NCBI RefSeq assembly: GCF_000519185.1
Contig: NZ_JAFA01000005.1
Coordinates: 293,026-357,025 of the forward strand
Source: Paraburkholderia nodosa DSM 21604
Lineage (GTDB): Bacteria; Pseudomonadota; Gammaproteobacteria; Burkholderiales; Burkholderiaceae
Direction of reading: 5' to 3'
DNA length: 64,000 nt
A model generated the notes under the pieces. The model did no database searches, was not told the DNA's origin, and saw nothing but the letters and a program-made list of their open reading frames with translations. A program made the position numbers and the translations under genes. This document shows, one piece after another, positions 43,837 to 53,745 of this stretch. Position 1 is the first letter of the stretch; every line of letters begins with the position of its first letter.

Positions 43837-44559
43837 ATGAACACGTTTTATTCGTCCCTGTTCGCCGACGACGCGGCGCGGCTCATCGCCGCCGGCTGCT
43901 TTATCCTCACCGTTGCGCTCTATTTCGCCTCGAAGGCGCTCTATGCGCGCTTTCGCTCGCCGTGGCTCACGCCGCTCGTCGCGGTGCCCGCGGTGCTCGG
44001 CGTGTTCGTGCTGGCGCTCCATATTCCGTACCCCGTGTACTTCCAGGACACGCGCTGGCTCATGTGGCTGCTCGGCCCGGCCACCGTGGCCTTTGCGGTG
44101 CCGATCTACGAGTACCGCGACCTGCTCAGGCGCCACTGGATCTCGCTCACCGTGGGCGTGACGGTCGGCATCGTCGTGGCGGTGGGCGGCTCGCTCGCGC
44201 TGGCCAAGCTCCTGCACCTGTCGCCCGATCTGCAGCGCAGCCTGATGACGCGCTCGATCTCCACGCCGTTCGCGCTCGCGGTGTCGGACAAGATCCACGC
44301 GCCGCGCGACCTCACCGCGCTGTTCGTGATCGCCACGGGCGTGTGCGGCATGCTGTTCGGCGAACTCGTGCTCGGCCTCGTGCCGCTGCGCACGCGGCTG
44401 GCACGCGGCGCGCTCTTCGGCGCGGCGGCGCACGGCGTGGGCACGGCGAAGGCGCGCGAACTGGGCAGCGAAGAAGGCGTGGTGGCGAGCCTCACGATGA
44501 TGATCGCGGGCGTGGTGATGGTGCTGCTCGCGCCGGCGCTCGGGTTTCTGCCGGTTTGA
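43837..44559 (+). CDS. lrgB: LrgB/CidB-family membrane protein
   Basis: LrgB is the membrane partner of LrgA. There are six or more helices. The family motif is clear: RSLMTRSISTPFALAVSDKI, GVCGMLFGELVLGLVPLRTR, then GAAAHGVGTAKARELGSEEG. Length 240. It lies 38 bp after lrgA with AAGAGGGG upstream. Confidence 0.9.
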   Translation: MNTFYSSLFADDAARLIAAGCFILTVALYFASKALYARFRSPWLTPLVAVPAVLGVFVLALHIPYPVYFQDTRWLMWLLGPATVAFAVPIYEYRDLLRRHWISLTVGVTVGIVVAVGGSLALAKLLHLSPDLQRSLMTRSISTPFALAVSDKIHAPRDLTALFVIATGVCGMLFGELVLGLVPLRTRLARGALFGAAAHGVGTAKARELGSEEGVVASLTMMIAGVVMVLLAPALGFLPV

Positions 44560-44565
44560 AGTCCG

Positions 44566-44589
44566 GCGGGCGCGTTCGCGCCCGCTTTA
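44566..44589 (+). terminator. Probable terminator after lrgB
   Basis: GCGGGCG and CGCCCGC pair around CGTTCG, followed by TTTAT. The short T run lowers confidence. Confidence 0.55.
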
Positions 44590-44655
44590 TCGCAGACGCG
44601 CATGTCGCCAACGCGCACGTTGCGAATGCGCACGCGCGCGGACGCCATCCCGATT

Positions 44656-44664
44656 TGCTACAAT
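44656..44664 (+). promoter_or_regulatory. Extended -10 promoter of ahcY
   Basis: TGC-TACAAT is an extended -10 element with no convincing -35. It predicts a start near 44671, right at the first base of the riboswitch. Confidence 0.55.
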
Positions 44665-44671
44665 CTCGGCT

Positions 44672-44776
44672 CGCTTTCGAGGAGCGTTGCGACGGGTTTT
44701 CTGTAACCCGCCAGGCTCGAAAGTGCTTCAATCCGGTTGAGTCCACTGAATCAATCGCACTGAAACGGCGCTCACG
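44672..44776 (+). ncRNA. S-adenosylhomocysteine (SAH) riboswitch
   Basis: The leader matches the SAH riboswitch family. P1 pairs CTTTCGAG (44674-44681) with CTCGAAAG (44716-44723). An internal GGGTT/AACCC hairpin is present. The pseudoknot pairs GAGCG (44682-44686) with CGCTC (44769-44773) in the conserved GGCGCTCAC. The conserved GAGGAGCGTTGCGAC and CCAGGCTCG are intact. In this family SAH binding raises expression of the downstream recycling genes. Between it and the ATG, TTTCTA (44784-44789) can pair with TAGAAA (44798-44803) and cover the start of the ribosome site. Confidence 0.92.
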
Positions 44777-44813
44777 TCTTTAATTTCTAGTCACTTTTAG
44801 AAAGGAGGGCGTG

Positions 44814-46232
44814 ATGAACGCCGCAGTTCCGCAAGATCAAGCCAAAGATTTCATCGTCGCCGATATGTCGCTTGCCGCCTGGGGCCGCAAGGAACTCAAT
44901 ATCGCCGAAACCGAAATGCCGGGCCTCGTGCAAACCCGCGAAGAGTACAAGGCGCAGCAGCCGCTCAAGGGTGCGCGCATCGCGGGCTCGCTGCACATGA
45001 CGATCCAGACGGGCGTGCTGATCGAGACGCTGACCGCGCTCGGCGCCGACGTCCGCTGGGCCTCGTGCAACATCTTCTCGACGCAAGACCACGCCGCCGC
45101 CGCGATCGCGCAGGGCGGCGTGCCGGTGTTCGCGTTCAAGGGCGAATCGCTCGACGAATACTGGGAGTTCTCGCACCGCATCTTCGAATGGCCGAACGGC
45201 GAATTCGCCAACATGATCCTCGACGACGGCGGCGACGCCACGCTCCTGCTGATCCTCGGCTCGAAGGCTGAAAAGGACCGCTCGGTCATCGCCAAGCCCA
45301 CGAACGAAGAGGAAGTTGCGCTCTACAAGTCGATCGCCGCGCACCTCGACGTCGATCCGCAGTGGTACTCGAAGCGCCTTTCGCACATCCAGGGCGTGAC
45401 CGAAGAAACCACGACGGGCGTGCACCGCCTGTACCAGATGGAGAAGGAAGGCCGTCTGCCGTTCCCGGCGATCAACGTCAACGACTCGGTCACGAAGTCG
45501 AAGTTCGACAACCTGTACGGCTGCCGCGAGTCGCTCGTGGACGGCATCAAGCGCGCGACCGACGTGATGATCGCGGGCAAGATCGCGGTCGTGGCCGGTT
45601 ACGGCGACGTGGGCAAGGGCTGCGCTCAGTCGCTGCGCGGCCTGGGCGCCACGGTGTGGGTCACGGAAATCGATCCGATCTGCGCGCTGCAGGCGGCGAT
45701 GGAAGGCTACCGTGTCGTGACGATGGAATACGCCGCCGACAAGGCCGACATCTTCGTGACGGCCACCGGCAACTACCACGTGCTGAACCACGATCACCTG
45801 AAGGCGATGCGCCACAACGCGATCGTCTGCAACATCGGCCACTTCGACTCGGAAATCGACGTTGCGTCGACCCGCCAGTACCAGTGGGACAACATCAAGC
45901 CGCAAGTCGACCACATCATCTTCCCGGACGGCAAGCGCGTGATCCTGCTGGCCGAAGGCCGCCTCGTGAATCTGGGCTGCGCCACGGGCCACCCGTCGTT
46001 CGTGATGTCGAACTCGTTCACGAACCAGACGCTCGCACAGATCGAACTGTTCACCCAGGGCAAGAAGTACGAGAACAAGGTGTACGTGCTGCCGAAGCAC
46101 CTGGACGAGAAGGTTGCACGTCTGCACCTCGCGCGCATCGGCGCGAACCTGACCGTGCTGTCCGACGACCAGGCTTCGTACATCGGCGTCGACAAGAACG
46201 GTCCGTTCAAGCCGAACCACTATCGCTATTAA
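44814..46232 (+). CDS. ahcY: S-adenosylhomocysteinase AhcY
   Basis: AhcY hydrolyses SAH to adenosine and homocysteine, removing the inhibitor made by methyltransferases. NAD binding is seen in [20 protein letters not shown] near residue 262, with the flanking [11 protein letters not shown]. The C-terminal [11 protein letters not shown] is the family end. Length 472. The ATG at 44814 lies five bases after AAAGGAGG; the GTG at 44811 is too close. It is controlled by the SAH riboswitch directly upstream. Confidence 0.97.
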   Translation: MNAAVPQDQAKDFIVADMSLAAWGRKELNIAETEMPGLVQTREEYKAQQPLKGARIAGSLHMTIQTGVLIETLTALGADVRWASCNIFSTQDHAAAAIAQGGVPVFAFKGESLDEYWEFSHRIFEWPNGEFANMILDDGGDATLLLILGSKAEKDRSVIAKPTNEEEVALYKSIAAHLDVDPQWYSKRLSHIQGVTEETTTGVHRLYQMEKEGRLPFPAINVNDSVTKSKFDNLYGCRESLVDGIKRATDVMIAGKIAVVAGYGDVGKGCAQSLRGLGATVWVTEIDPICALQAAMEGYRVVTMEYAADKADIFVTATGNYHVLNHDHLKAMRHNAIVCNIGHFDSEIDVASTRQYQWDNIKPQVDHIIFPDGKRVILLAEGRLVNLGCATGHPSFVMSNSFTNQTLAQIELFTQGKKYENKVYVLPKHLDEKVARLHLARIGANLTVLSDDQASYIGVDKNGPFKPNHYRY

Positions 46233-46250
46233 GCCGATACAACGCGATAC

Positions 46251-46280
46251 AAAACGGGCTGCGGTTTTAAGCCCGTTTTA
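46251..46280 (+). terminator. Terminator-like hairpin after ahcY
   Basis: AAAACGGGCT pairs with AGCCCGTTTT around a GCGGTTTTA loop, 19 bp after the ahcY stop. Some readthrough into the downstream membrane protein and metF is likely, since no other promoter is obvious. Confidence 0.7.
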
Positions 46281-46394
46281 AGCGGTCAAGCGGATGCTGA
46301 CCCCAATCCCCGCGCGCGCAACGTGTGGGGACTGCGGGCGGCATCCGCTGCCGGCACCTGGCGATACAAAAGCAACGACGCAAAAGGAGTCCTT

Positions 46395-46748
46395 ATGACC
46401 GTGCTGCTGACCTGGCTGATCAACGCGCTCGCGCTCCTGATCATCACCTGGCTCGTTCCGTCGATCCATATTCGCAGTTTCGGCACCGCGCTCATCGTCG
46501 CGATCGTGCTCGGTCTCATCAACGCCGTGCTGCGCCCGCTGCTGATCGTGCTCACGCTGCCCGTGACCATCCTCACGCTCGGCCTCTTCATCCTCGTGGT
46601 GAACGCGCTGTGCTTCTGGCTGGCGGCGTCGCTCCTCAAGGGCTTCGAGGTGTCGGGCTTCTGGTCGGCATTTTTCGGCTCGATCCTGTACAGCATCGTG
46701 TCGTGGCTGCTTTCGGCGCTGATTTTCGGCAACCGCAGCCTCGGCTGA
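46395..46748 (+). CDS. Small membrane protein, phage holin 4_2-like family
   Basis: This 117-residue protein is almost entirely membrane-embedded, with four helices (TWLINALALLIITWLV, ALIVAIVLGLINAVLRPLLI, LPVTILTLGLFILVVNALCF, FFGSILYSIVSWLLSALIF). The VLRPLLIVLTLPVTILTLGL segment is typical of the phage_holin_4_2/YvlD group, chromosomal proteins of unknown role despite the name. It has AAAAGGAG before the ATG and lies between ahcY and metF, an arrangement seen in related betaproteobacteria. Confidence 0.8.
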   Translation: MTVLLTWLINALALLIITWLVPSIHIRSFGTALIVAIVLGLINAVLRPLLIVLTLPVTILTLGLFILVVNALCFWLAASLLKGFEVSGFWSAFFGSILYSIVSWLLSALIFGNRSLG

Positions 46749-46800
46749 CGCGGGCCCGGACCGCCCACGTTTGCGGCCCGGCCTCACTGGCCTCATCAAC

Positions 46801-47631
46801 ATGAAACCGATCGAACTCTCATTCGAATTCTTCCCGCCGAAGACGCCGGACGGCGTGGAAAAGCTGCGCGCCACGCGCGCCCAGCTCGTCACGCTCAAGC
46901 CGAAGTTCGTCTCGGTGACGTTCGGCGCGGGCGGCTCGACGCAACAGGGCACGCTCGACACCGTCGTCGACATCGCGAAGGAAGGCGTCGAGGCGGCGCC
47001 GCACCTCTCGTGCATCGGCTCTTCGAAAGAGGACCTGCGCGCGATTCTCGGCGAGTACCGCTCGCACGGCATCCGCCATATCGTGGCGCTGCGCGGCGAC
47101 CTGCCCTCGGGCATGGGCGCGGTGGGCGAACTACGCTACGCGTCGGAACTCGTCGCCTTCATCCGCGAGGAAACCGGCGACGCGTTCCACATCGAAGTGG
47201 CCGCGTATCCCGAGTACCACCCGCAGGCGCGTTCGCCGCGCCACGACCTCGAAGCGTTCGCGCAAAAGGTGAAAGCGGGCGCCAATTCGGCGATCACGCA
47301 GTACTTCTTCAACGCGGATGCGTATTTCCGCTTCGTCGACGACGCGAAGAAGCTGGGCGTGGATATTCCCATCGTGCCGGGCATCATGCCGATCACGAAC
47401 TACTCGCAGCTCATGCGCTTTTCGGAGATGTGCGGCGCCGAAGTGCCGCGCTGGGTCGCGAAGCGCCTGGAAAGCTTCGGCGACGATCGCGAGTCGATCC
47501 GCGCGTTCGGGCTCGACGTGGTGACCGACCTGTGCCGCCGTCTCGTCGAGGCGGGCGTGCCGGGCATCCACTTCTACACGCTCAACGCGGCGCCGGCCAC
47601 CAAGGCCATTTGCGAGCGGCTCGGGTTCTAG
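46801..47631 (+). CDS. metF: 5,10-methylenetetrahydrofolate reductase MetF
   Basis: MetF uses FAD and NADH to make 5-methyltetrahydrofolate for methionine synthesis from homocysteine, the product of AhcY. ELSFEFFPPKTPDGVEKLRA, VTFGAGGSTQQGTLDTV, HIVALRGDLPSGMG and IPIVPGIMPITNYSQLMRFS are all typical. The C-terminus ends GIHFYTLNAAPATKAICERL. Length 276, lacking a SAM regulatory domain as in other bacteria. Confidence 0.96.
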   Translation: MKPIELSFEFFPPKTPDGVEKLRATRAQLVTLKPKFVSVTFGAGGSTQQGTLDTVVDIAKEGVEAAPHLSCIGSSKEDLRAILGEYRSHGIRHIVALRGDLPSGMGAVGELRYASELVAFIREETGDAFHIEVAAYPEYHPQARSPRHDLEAFAQKVKAGANSAITQYFFNADAYFRFVDDAKKLGVDIPIVPGIMPITNYSQLMRFSEMCGAEVPRWVAKRLESFGDDRESIRAFGLDVVTDLCRRLVEAGVPGIHFYTLNAAPATKAICERLGF

Positions 47632-47662
47632 GGCGCTCGCTCTAGACCCGGCCAGCGGCGAC

Positions 47663-47704
47663 AAACCGCGCGGTTCCCGGACTCCCGGGCCGCGCGGTTT
47701 TTTA
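47663..47704 (+). terminator. Rho-independent terminator after metF
   Basis: AAACCGCGCGG and CCGCGCGGTTT pair around a second small hairpin (CCCGG/CCGGG-type) and are followed by T bases. Confidence 0.85.
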
Positions 47705-47893
47705 TTGAGATGCGATTGCGCGATTTGCATCAGCAAGGCCGCGCGGCCCGGCTGCGCGCGGCATTTCGGCGCGCTATGTTCCTGATCCAGCAAGAGAAAA
47801 AAAGGGGGCGAAGCTACGCTGCACCGCAGCATGCTGCAACGACGACGCCTGTCAACCCGGCGTTTTCCACAAGCGACCGGACTTTTGGCTTGC

Positions 47894-47923
47894 TTGTGAC
47901 TGCGGCACGTGCTCAAGTAAGAT
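47894..47923 (+). promoter_or_regulatory. Candidate sigma-70 promoter of dppA
   Basis: TTGTGA and TAAGAT are separated by 18 bp, with the -10 about 42 bp before the dppA ATG. Confidence 0.45.
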
Positions 47924-47964
47924 CGCGCTACGCTGGCGCAAGCCGGCATTGAACTGGAGGAAAC

Positions 47965-49599
47965 ATGAAAGAAAACAAACTGTTGCGGGCTGCCCTAATG
48001 ACGTCTCTCGTGGCGCTCGCAGCGGCATCGATTGCTGGAGCGCCGCTCGCGCACGCCGCGCAAAGCATTCCGAACAAGACGCTCGTCTATTGCTCGGAAG
48101 GCAGCCCCGCTGGCTTCGACCCGGCCCAATACACGACCGGCACCGACTTCACCGCGAACACGTTCACCGTCTACAACCGCCTCGTCGAGTTCGAGCGCGG
48201 CGGCACCAAGGTCGAACCGGGTCTCGCAGAATCGTGGGACGTGTCCCAGGACGGCAAGACCTACACGTTCCATCTGCGTCATGGCGTGAAGTTCCAGACC
48301 ACCTCGTTCTTCAAGCCCACGCGCGAATTCAATGCGGACGACGTCGTGTTCTCGTTCGACCGCATGCTCAACCCGAACAATGCGTTCCGCAAGGCGTACC
48401 CGGTGTCGTTCCCGTACTTCACGGACATGGGCCTCGACAAGCTGATCGCGAAGGTCGAAAAGGTCGATCCGTACACGGTCAAGTTCACGCTGAACGAGCC
48501 GAACGCGCCGTTCATCCAGAACATGGCGATGGAATTCGCCTCGATCCTTTCGGCTGAATACGCGGATCAACTGATGAAGGCCGGCAAGGCCGCCGACATC
48601 AACCAGTTCCCGGTCGGCACGGGTCCGTTCATCTTCAAGAGCTACACGAAGGACGCGACCATCCGCTACGACGGCAATCCCGACTACTGGAAGCCGGGCG
48701 CCGTGAAGCTCTCGAAGCTGATCTTCTCGATCACGCCGGACGCCAGCGTGCGCGTGCAGAAGATCAAGCGCGACGAATGTCAGGTGATGAGCTATCCGCG
48801 TCCCGCCGACATCGCGCCGCTGAAGGCCGAGCCGAACATCGCGATGCCGTCGCAGCCGGGCTTCAACCTGGGCTACCTGTCGTACAACGTCACGCACAAG
48901 CCGCTCGACAACGCGGACGTGCGCCACGCGCTCGACATGGCGATCAACAAGAAGGCGATCATCGAGTCGGTGTACCAGGGTGCGGGCCAGCTCGCGACCA
49001 ACCCGATGCCGCCGACGCAGTGGTCCTACGTCAAGAACCTGCCGGCCAACGCGTACGACCCGGAGAAGGCCAAGGCGCTGCTCGCCAAGGCTGGCTTGTC
49101 GAACGGTTTCGAGATCACGCTGTGGGCCATGCCCGTGCAGCGCGCCTACAACCCGAACGCACGTCTGATGGCCGAGATGATCCAGGCCGACTGGGCGAAG
49201 ATCGGCGTGAAGGCGAAGATCGTCACGTATGAGTGGGGCGAGTACATCAAGCGCGCGCACGCGGGCGAGGACGACTCGATGCTGATCGGCTGGACGGGCG
49301 ACAACGGCGATCCCGACAACTGGCTCGGCACGCTGCTCGGCTGCGAAGCGGTGAACGGCAACAACTTCGGCAAGTGGTGCTACAAGCCGTTCGACGACCT
49401 GGTCCAGAAGGGCCGCCAGACCTCGGACGTGGCGCAGCGCACGAAGTACTACCAGGAAGCGCAGCAGATCTTCGCGAAGCAACTGCCGTTCTCGCCGATC
49501 GCTCACTCGACCGTTTATCAGCCGGTCAGCAAGAAGGTGACCGACATGCGCATCGAACCGCTCGGCTACGCGCGCTTCGACGGCGTGGGCATGCAGTAA
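47965..49599 (+). CDS. dppA: Dipeptide ABC transporter substrate-binding protein DppA
   Basis: DppA is the periplasmic binding protein of a peptide importer (SBP family 5). A Sec signal peptide (LVALAAASIAGAPLAHAA) precedes the mature QSIPNKTLVYCSEGSPAGFD. FNADDVVFSFDRMLNP is the family-5 motif, and the C-terminal part (GWTGDNGDPDNWLGTLLGCE, NFGKWCYKPFDDL) is very DppA-like, with a likely Cys-Cys disulfide. Length 544. A GGAGGAAAC site precedes the ATG. It may also bind haem or delta-aminolaevulinate, as E. coli DppA does. Confidence 0.92.
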   Translation: MKENKLLRAALMTSLVALAAASIAGAPLAHAAQSIPNKTLVYCSEGSPAGFDPAQYTTGTDFTANTFTVYNRLVEFERGGTKVEPGLAESWDVSQDGKTYTFHLRHGVKFQTTSFFKPTREFNADDVVFSFDRMLNPNNAFRKAYPVSFPYFTDMGLDKLIAKVEKVDPYTVKFTLNEPNAPFIQNMAMEFASILSAEYADQLMKAGKAADINQFPVGTGPFIFKSYTKDATIRYDGNPDYWKPGAVKLSKLIFSITPDASVRVQKIKRDECQVMSYPRPADIAPLKAEPNIAMPSQPGFNLGYLSYNVTHKPLDNADVRHALDMAINKKAIIESVYQGAGQLATNPMPPTQWSYVKNLPANAYDPEKAKALLAKAGLSNGFEITLWAMPVQRAYNPNARLMAEMIQADWAKIGVKAKIVTYEWGEYIKRAHAGEDDSMLIGWTGDNGDPDNWLGTLLGCEAVNGNNFGKWCYKPFDDLVQKGRQTSDVAQRTKYYQEAQQIFAKQLPFSPIAHSTVYQPVSKKVTDMRIEPLGYARFDGVGMQ

Positions 49600-49660
49600 G
49601 GATAATCGGGTAAGACTTTCCGCTCGGTCCGCACATCAGCCAGGACCGGCGGAAAATGGT

Positions 49661-49693
49661 CCGGCGACCGGGGTCACGAGCCCCTGTCGCCGG
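49661..49693 (+). repeat. Large hairpin between dppA and dppB
   Basis: CCGGCGAC (49661-49668) pairs with GTCGCCGG (49686-49693), with an inner GGGG/CCCC stem. No T run follows, so it is probably not a terminator. In binding-protein operons such hairpins protect the 3' end of the first gene's mRNA and raise its yield over the permease genes. Confidence 0.7.
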
Positions 49694-49728
49694 TTGCGTT
49701 TCATTTCAAGCTTTTGGGGGAACACCAC

Positions 49729-50742
49729 ATGTTCCGCTTCGTACTGCGCCGCATCGGCATGGTCATACCCACGTTCATCGGTATCACCATCCTTGCGTTC
49801 GCACTCATCCACCTGATTCCGGGCGACCCCATCGAAGTGATGATGGGCGAGCGCGGCGTCGATCCGCAAATGCACGCCGAGGCGATGCACCGCCTGGGGC
49901 TCGACGAGCCCCTGCCGATGCAGTATGTGCACTACGTCTGGCACGCCGTGCACGGCAATCTCGGCACCTCGATCATCACCAACACGAGCGTGATGGGCGA
50001 GTTTCTCGCGCGCTTTCCCGCCACCGTCGAGCTGTCGATCTGCGCGCTCATTTTCGCGCTCGCGGTCGGCTTGCCCGCCGGCGTGTTCGCCGCACTGCGG
50101 CGCGGCACCGTCGTCGATCACGGCGTCATGGGCACCGCGCTCACCGGCTACTCCATGCCGATCTTCTGGTGGGGGCTCATCCTCATCATGGTGTTCTCGT
50201 CGAAGCTCGGCTGGACGCCTGTGTCGGGCCGCATCGCGGTGGAATTCGACATTCCGCACGTGACCGGCTTCATGCTGATCGACTCGCTCCTGCCCGGCAC
50301 CGACGAAGGCGCGTTCAGGTCGGTGCTGAGCCACCTGATCCTGCCGGCCATCGTGCTCGGCACGATTCCGCTCGCCGTGATCGCGCGCATGACGCGCTCT
50401 TCCATGCTCGAAGTGCTGCGTGAGGACTACATCCGCACTGCGCGCGCCAAGGGTCTTTCGCCCTTGCGCGTGATCGTCGTGCATGCGCTGCGCAACGCGC
50501 TCATTCCCGTGGTGACCGTGATCGGCCTGCAGGTCGGCACGCTGCTCGCGGGCGCGGTGCTCACCGAAACGCTGTTCTCCTGGCCCGGCATCGGCAAATG
50601 GCTGATCGACGCGATCAGCCGGCGCGACTATCCGGTGGTGCAAGGCGGCATTCTCATGATCGCGACGCTCGTGATCGTCGTGAACCTGTTCGTCGATCTG
50701 CTGTACGGCGTGCTCAACCCGCGCATTCGACATACGAGGTAA
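49729..50742 (+). CDS. dppB: Dipeptide ABC transporter permease DppB
   Basis: DppB is an inner-membrane permease subunit. It has six helices and the EAA motif region RTARAKGLSPLRVIVVHALR, with GAVLTETLFSWPGIGKWLID. The ATG at 49729 (MFRFVLRRIGMVIPTFIGIT) follows GGGGGAA. Length 337. Confidence 0.95.
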   Translation: MFRFVLRRIGMVIPTFIGITILAFALIHLIPGDPIEVMMGERGVDPQMHAEAMHRLGLDEPLPMQYVHYVWHAVHGNLGTSIITNTSVMGEFLARFPATVELSICALIFALAVGLPAGVFAALRRGTVVDHGVMGTALTGYSMPIFWWGLILIMVFSSKLGWTPVSGRIAVEFDIPHVTGFMLIDSLLPGTDEGAFRSVLSHLILPAIVLGTIPLAVIARMTRSSMLEVLREDYIRTARAKGLSPLRVIVVHALRNALIPVVTVIGLQVGTLLAGAVLTETLFSWPGIGKWLIDAISRRDYPVVQGGILMIATLVIVVNLFVDLLYGVLNPRIRHTR

Positions 50743-50796
50743 GCGAGCCATGACAATGCGAACCCCACAACACCACATTCAACACCAGGAGGCATG

Positions 50797-51714
50797 ATGG
50801 CTGACATTCAGAACACCGTGCCTCGCGCCGTCACGCCGCCTTCGGGCCGCGCGCTCGTGCTGCGCGAATTCTGGGCGAACTTCTCGCGCAACAGGGGCGC
50901 CGTGGGCGCCGGCGTGATCGTGCTCGCGCTGATCCTTATCGCGATCTTCGCGCCGCTGATCGCGCCGCACAGCCCCATCGAGCAATACCGCGACTACGTG
51001 AAGATTCCGCCCGCCTGGCTCGACGGCGGCAACTGGAAGTTCATTCTCGGCACCGACGAAGCGGGCCGCGACATCCTCTCGCGTCTCATGTACGGCGCGC
51101 GGCTTTCGCTTTGGATCGGCTGCGTCTCGGTCGTGCTCGCGCTGATTCCGGGCATCGTGCTCGGGCTCGTGGCCGCGTTCTTCGAGAAGTGGGCCGATAC
51201 GCCGATCATGCGTCTCATGGACGTGCTGCTCGCGCTGCCCTCGCTGCTCCTCGCGGTGGCCGTGGTCGCGATCATCGGTCCGGGTCTCACGAACACCATG
51301 CTCGCGATCGCGATCGTGGCGCTGCCCGGCTACGTGCGTCTTACGCGCGGTTCGGCTTTGGGCGAACTGCACAAGGAGTACGTGACCGCTTCGCGCGTGG
51401 CCGGTGCCGGCACGCTGCGCCTGATGTTCTCGCAGGTGCTGCCCAACTGTACGGCTCCGCTCATCGTGCAGGCCACGCTCGGGTTTTCCTCGGCGATTCT
51501 CGACGCCGCCGCGCTCGGCTTCCTTGGCCTCGGCGTGCAGCCGCCGCGTGCAGAGTGGGGCGCGATGCTCGCCTCGGCGCGCGACTACATCGACAGCGCA
51601 TGGTGGATCGTCACGATGCCGGGTCTGTCCATCCTCATTTCGGTGCTCGCGATCAACCTGCTCGGCGACGGGCTGCGCGACGCGCTCGATCCCAAGCTCA
51701 AGCGGATGGCCTGA
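50797..51714 (+). CDS. dppC: Dipeptide ABC transporter permease DppC
   Basis: DppC is the second permease. [20 protein letters not shown] and the EAA loop [20 protein letters not shown] are typical. The ATG at 50797 is four bases after AGGAGG; the ATG at 50794 is too close to that site. Length 305. Confidence 0.95.
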   Translation: MADIQNTVPRAVTPPSGRALVLREFWANFSRNRGAVGAGVIVLALILIAIFAPLIAPHSPIEQYRDYVKIPPAWLDGGNWKFILGTDEAGRDILSRLMYGARLSLWIGCVSVVLALIPGIVLGLVAAFFEKWADTPIMRLMDVLLALPSLLLAVAVVAIIGPGLTNTMLAIAIVALPGYVRLTRGSALGELHKEYVTASRVAGAGTLRLMFSQVLPNCTAPLIVQATLGFSSAILDAAALGFLGLGVQPPRAEWGAMLASARDYIDSAWWIVTMPGLSILISVLAINLLGDGLRDALDPKLKRMA

Positions 51715-51715
51715 C

Positions 51716-52714
51716 ATGAACAAAGAACTTTTGACCATCCGTAATCTGGCGGTGAACTTCAACGGCCTGCCCGCCGTTGACCGCGTGAATCTGTCGGTCG
51801 CGCCTGGCGAAGTGCTCGGCATCGTCGGCGAGTCGGGCTCGGGCAAGAGCGTGACGATGATGGCGCTGATGGGCCTCATCGACGCCCCCGGCAAGGTGAG
51901 CGCGGATTCGATCACCTTCGACGGCCGCGATCTGCTGGGCGCCACGGGCAAGGAGCGCCGCCGCATCGTGGGCAAGGACATCGCCATGGTGTTCCAGGAC
52001 GCGCTCACGAGCCTGAACCCGAGCTACACCGTCGGTTATCAGATCAAGGAAGTGCTCAAGCTGCACGAGGGCCTGCGCGGCTCGGCGCTGCATGCGCGCG
52101 CGATCGAACTGCTCGACCAGGTCGGCATTCCCGACGCGAAGAACCGCATCGACAACTTCCCGCACCAGATGTCGGGCGGCATGAACCAGCGCGTGATGAT
52201 CGCGATGGCCGTGGCCTGCAACCCGAAGCTGCTGATCGCCGACGAGCCCACCACGGCGCTCGACGTGACGATCCAGGCGCAGATCATGGAGCTGCTCGTG
52301 CGTCTGCAGAAGGACCGCGGCATGGCGCTCGTGCTGATCTCGCACGACCTGGCCGTGGTGTCCGAAGTCGCGCAACGCGTGGCCGTGATGTACGCGGGCG
52401 AGATCATCGAAACGAACCGCGTGCCGGACATCTTTTCGCGTCCGCATCATCCGTACACGGAAGCGCTGCTCGCCGCGATTCCCGAGCACAACAAGGGGGC
52501 GATGCGGCTTGCCGCGCTGCCCGGCATGGTGCCCGGCCGCGACGACCGGCCGAGCGGCTGTCTCTTCGCGCCGCGCTGCAAGTATGTGGTGGATGACTGC
52601 ATGAAGGCGCGGCCCGCGCTCGACGCGGTGACCGATGAGAGCGGCTATGCGCAAGTGCGCTGCATCAAGCCGCTGAACGCGGCGGTGACTCAATCCAGTG
52701 GAGGCGCGCGATGA
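51716..52714 (+). CDS. dppD: Dipeptide ABC transporter ATPase DppD
   Basis: DppD is one of two ATPases of the importer. Walker A is [15 protein letters not shown] near residues 38-52. The signature is [20 protein letters not shown] (Met in place of the usual Gln, as in E. coli DppD), and Walker B is [19 protein letters not shown]. The C-terminal oligopeptide/dipeptide domain has the Cys cluster [14 protein letters not shown] that binds an iron-sulfur cluster in some relatives. Length 332. Confidence 0.95.
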   Translation: MNKELLTIRNLAVNFNGLPAVDRVNLSVAPGEVLGIVGESGSGKSVTMMALMGLIDAPGKVSADSITFDGRDLLGATGKERRRIVGKDIAMVFQDALTSLNPSYTVGYQIKEVLKLHEGLRGSALHARAIELLDQVGIPDAKNRIDNFPHQMSGGMNQRVMIAMAVACNPKLLIADEPTTALDVTIQAQIMELLVRLQKDRGMALVLISHDLAVVSEVAQRVAVMYAGEIIETNRVPDIFSRPHHPYTEALLAAIPEHNKGAMRLAALPGMVPGRDDRPSGCLFAPRCKYVVDDCMKARPALDAVTDESGYAQVRCIKPLNAAVTQSSGGAR

Positions 52715-53745
52715 ACGCAGTCCAGCAACACGCGGCTCATCAGGACCATCAGGACGACAAGGTTCTCATCGCCGACGGTCTCAAGAAGCATTACACCGTC
52801 AAGCGCGGCATGTTCGGCACGGGCACCGTGAAGGCGCTCAATGGCGTGTCGTTCTCGCTCACGCGCGGGCGCACGCTCGCCGTGGTGGGCGAGTCCGGCT
52901 GCGGCAAATCGACGCTCGCGCGCCAGCTCACGATGATCGAGCCGCCCACCGCGGGCAAGCTGACCATCGACGGCGAGGACGTTGCGCACGCAAGCGCCGC
53001 GAAGATCGCCGCGCTGCGCCGCCGCGTGCAGATGGTGTTCCAGAACCCGTTCGCCTCGCTCAATCCGCGCAAGACCGTGGAGCAGACGCTCGGCGAGCCG
53101 CTCGCCATCAACACGCGGCTCACGGCGAGCGAGCGCGCGGACCGCATCGCGCACATGATGCGCATCGTCGGCCTGCGGCCCGAGCACGCCAAGCGCTATC
53201 CGCACATGTTTTCGGGCGGCCAGCGCCAGCGCGTGGCGATCGCGCGGGCCATGATTCTCGACCCGCAGATCGTCGTGGCCGACGAGCCGGTTTCCGCGCT
53301 CGACGTCTCGATCCAGGCGCAGATTCTCAATCTGTTCATGGACTTGCAGGAGCAGTTCCGCACGAGCTACGTGTTCATCTCGCACAACCTGGCCGTGGTC
53401 GAGCACATTGCCGACGACGTGATGGTGATGTACCTGGGCGGCGTGGCGGAACTGGGCGACAAGGACACGGTGATCTCGCGGCCGCGCCATCCGTACACGC
53501 GCTCGCTGCTCTCGGCCACGCCCGCGATCTTCGAAGCGGACCGCCGCGTGAAGATCAAGCTCGAGGGCGAATTGCCTTCGCCGCTCAACCCGCCGTCTGG
53601 TTGCACGTTCCATCAACGTTGTCCATACGCGGTCGATCGGTGTCGTAAGGAAGTGCCTGTACTTCGCGAAGTGGACGGCCGTCAGGTATCCTGCCATCGT
53701 GCAGAGGAGGTGGGGGAAGAGGATGGGCGGCCCATGCCGGCCTGA
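52711..53745 (+). CDS. dppF: Dipeptide ABC transporter ATPase DppF
   Basis: DppF is the second ATPase. Walker A is [16 protein letters not shown], the signature [20 protein letters not shown], and Walker [21 protein letters not shown]. The C-terminal Cys cluster is [14 protein letters not shown]. Length 344. It overlaps dppD by ATGA, and its own end overlaps the next gene by about 23 bp. Confidence 0.95.
   Translation: MNAVQQHAAHQDHQDDKVLIADGLKKHYTVKRGMFGTGTVKALNGVSFSLTRGRTLAVVGESGCGKSTLARQLTMIEPPTAGKLTIDGEDVAHASAAKIAALRRRVQMVFQNPFASLNPRKTVEQTLGEPLAINTRLTASERADRIAHMMRIVGLRPEHAKRYPHMFSGGQRQRVAIARAMILDPQIVVADEPVSALDVSIQAQILNLFMDLQEQFRTSYVFISHNLAVVEHIADDVMVMYLGGVAELGDKDTVISRPRHPYTRSLLSATPAIFEADRRVKIKLEGELPSPLNPPSGCTFHQRCPYAVDRCRKEVPVLREVDGRQVSCHRAEEVGEEDGRPMPA

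Larger units (their letters stand above)
47632..47964. other. intergenic region between metF and dppA
   Basis: This 333-bp gap contains the metF terminator and a candidate dppA promoter at 47894-47923. No coding sequence is supported in between. Confidence 0.6.

Noticed and set aside
52160..52200. Met in place of Gln in the DppD ABC signature as a defect
   Set aside because: The same SGGM pattern is known in functional DppD proteins, so it is not evidence of inactivation.
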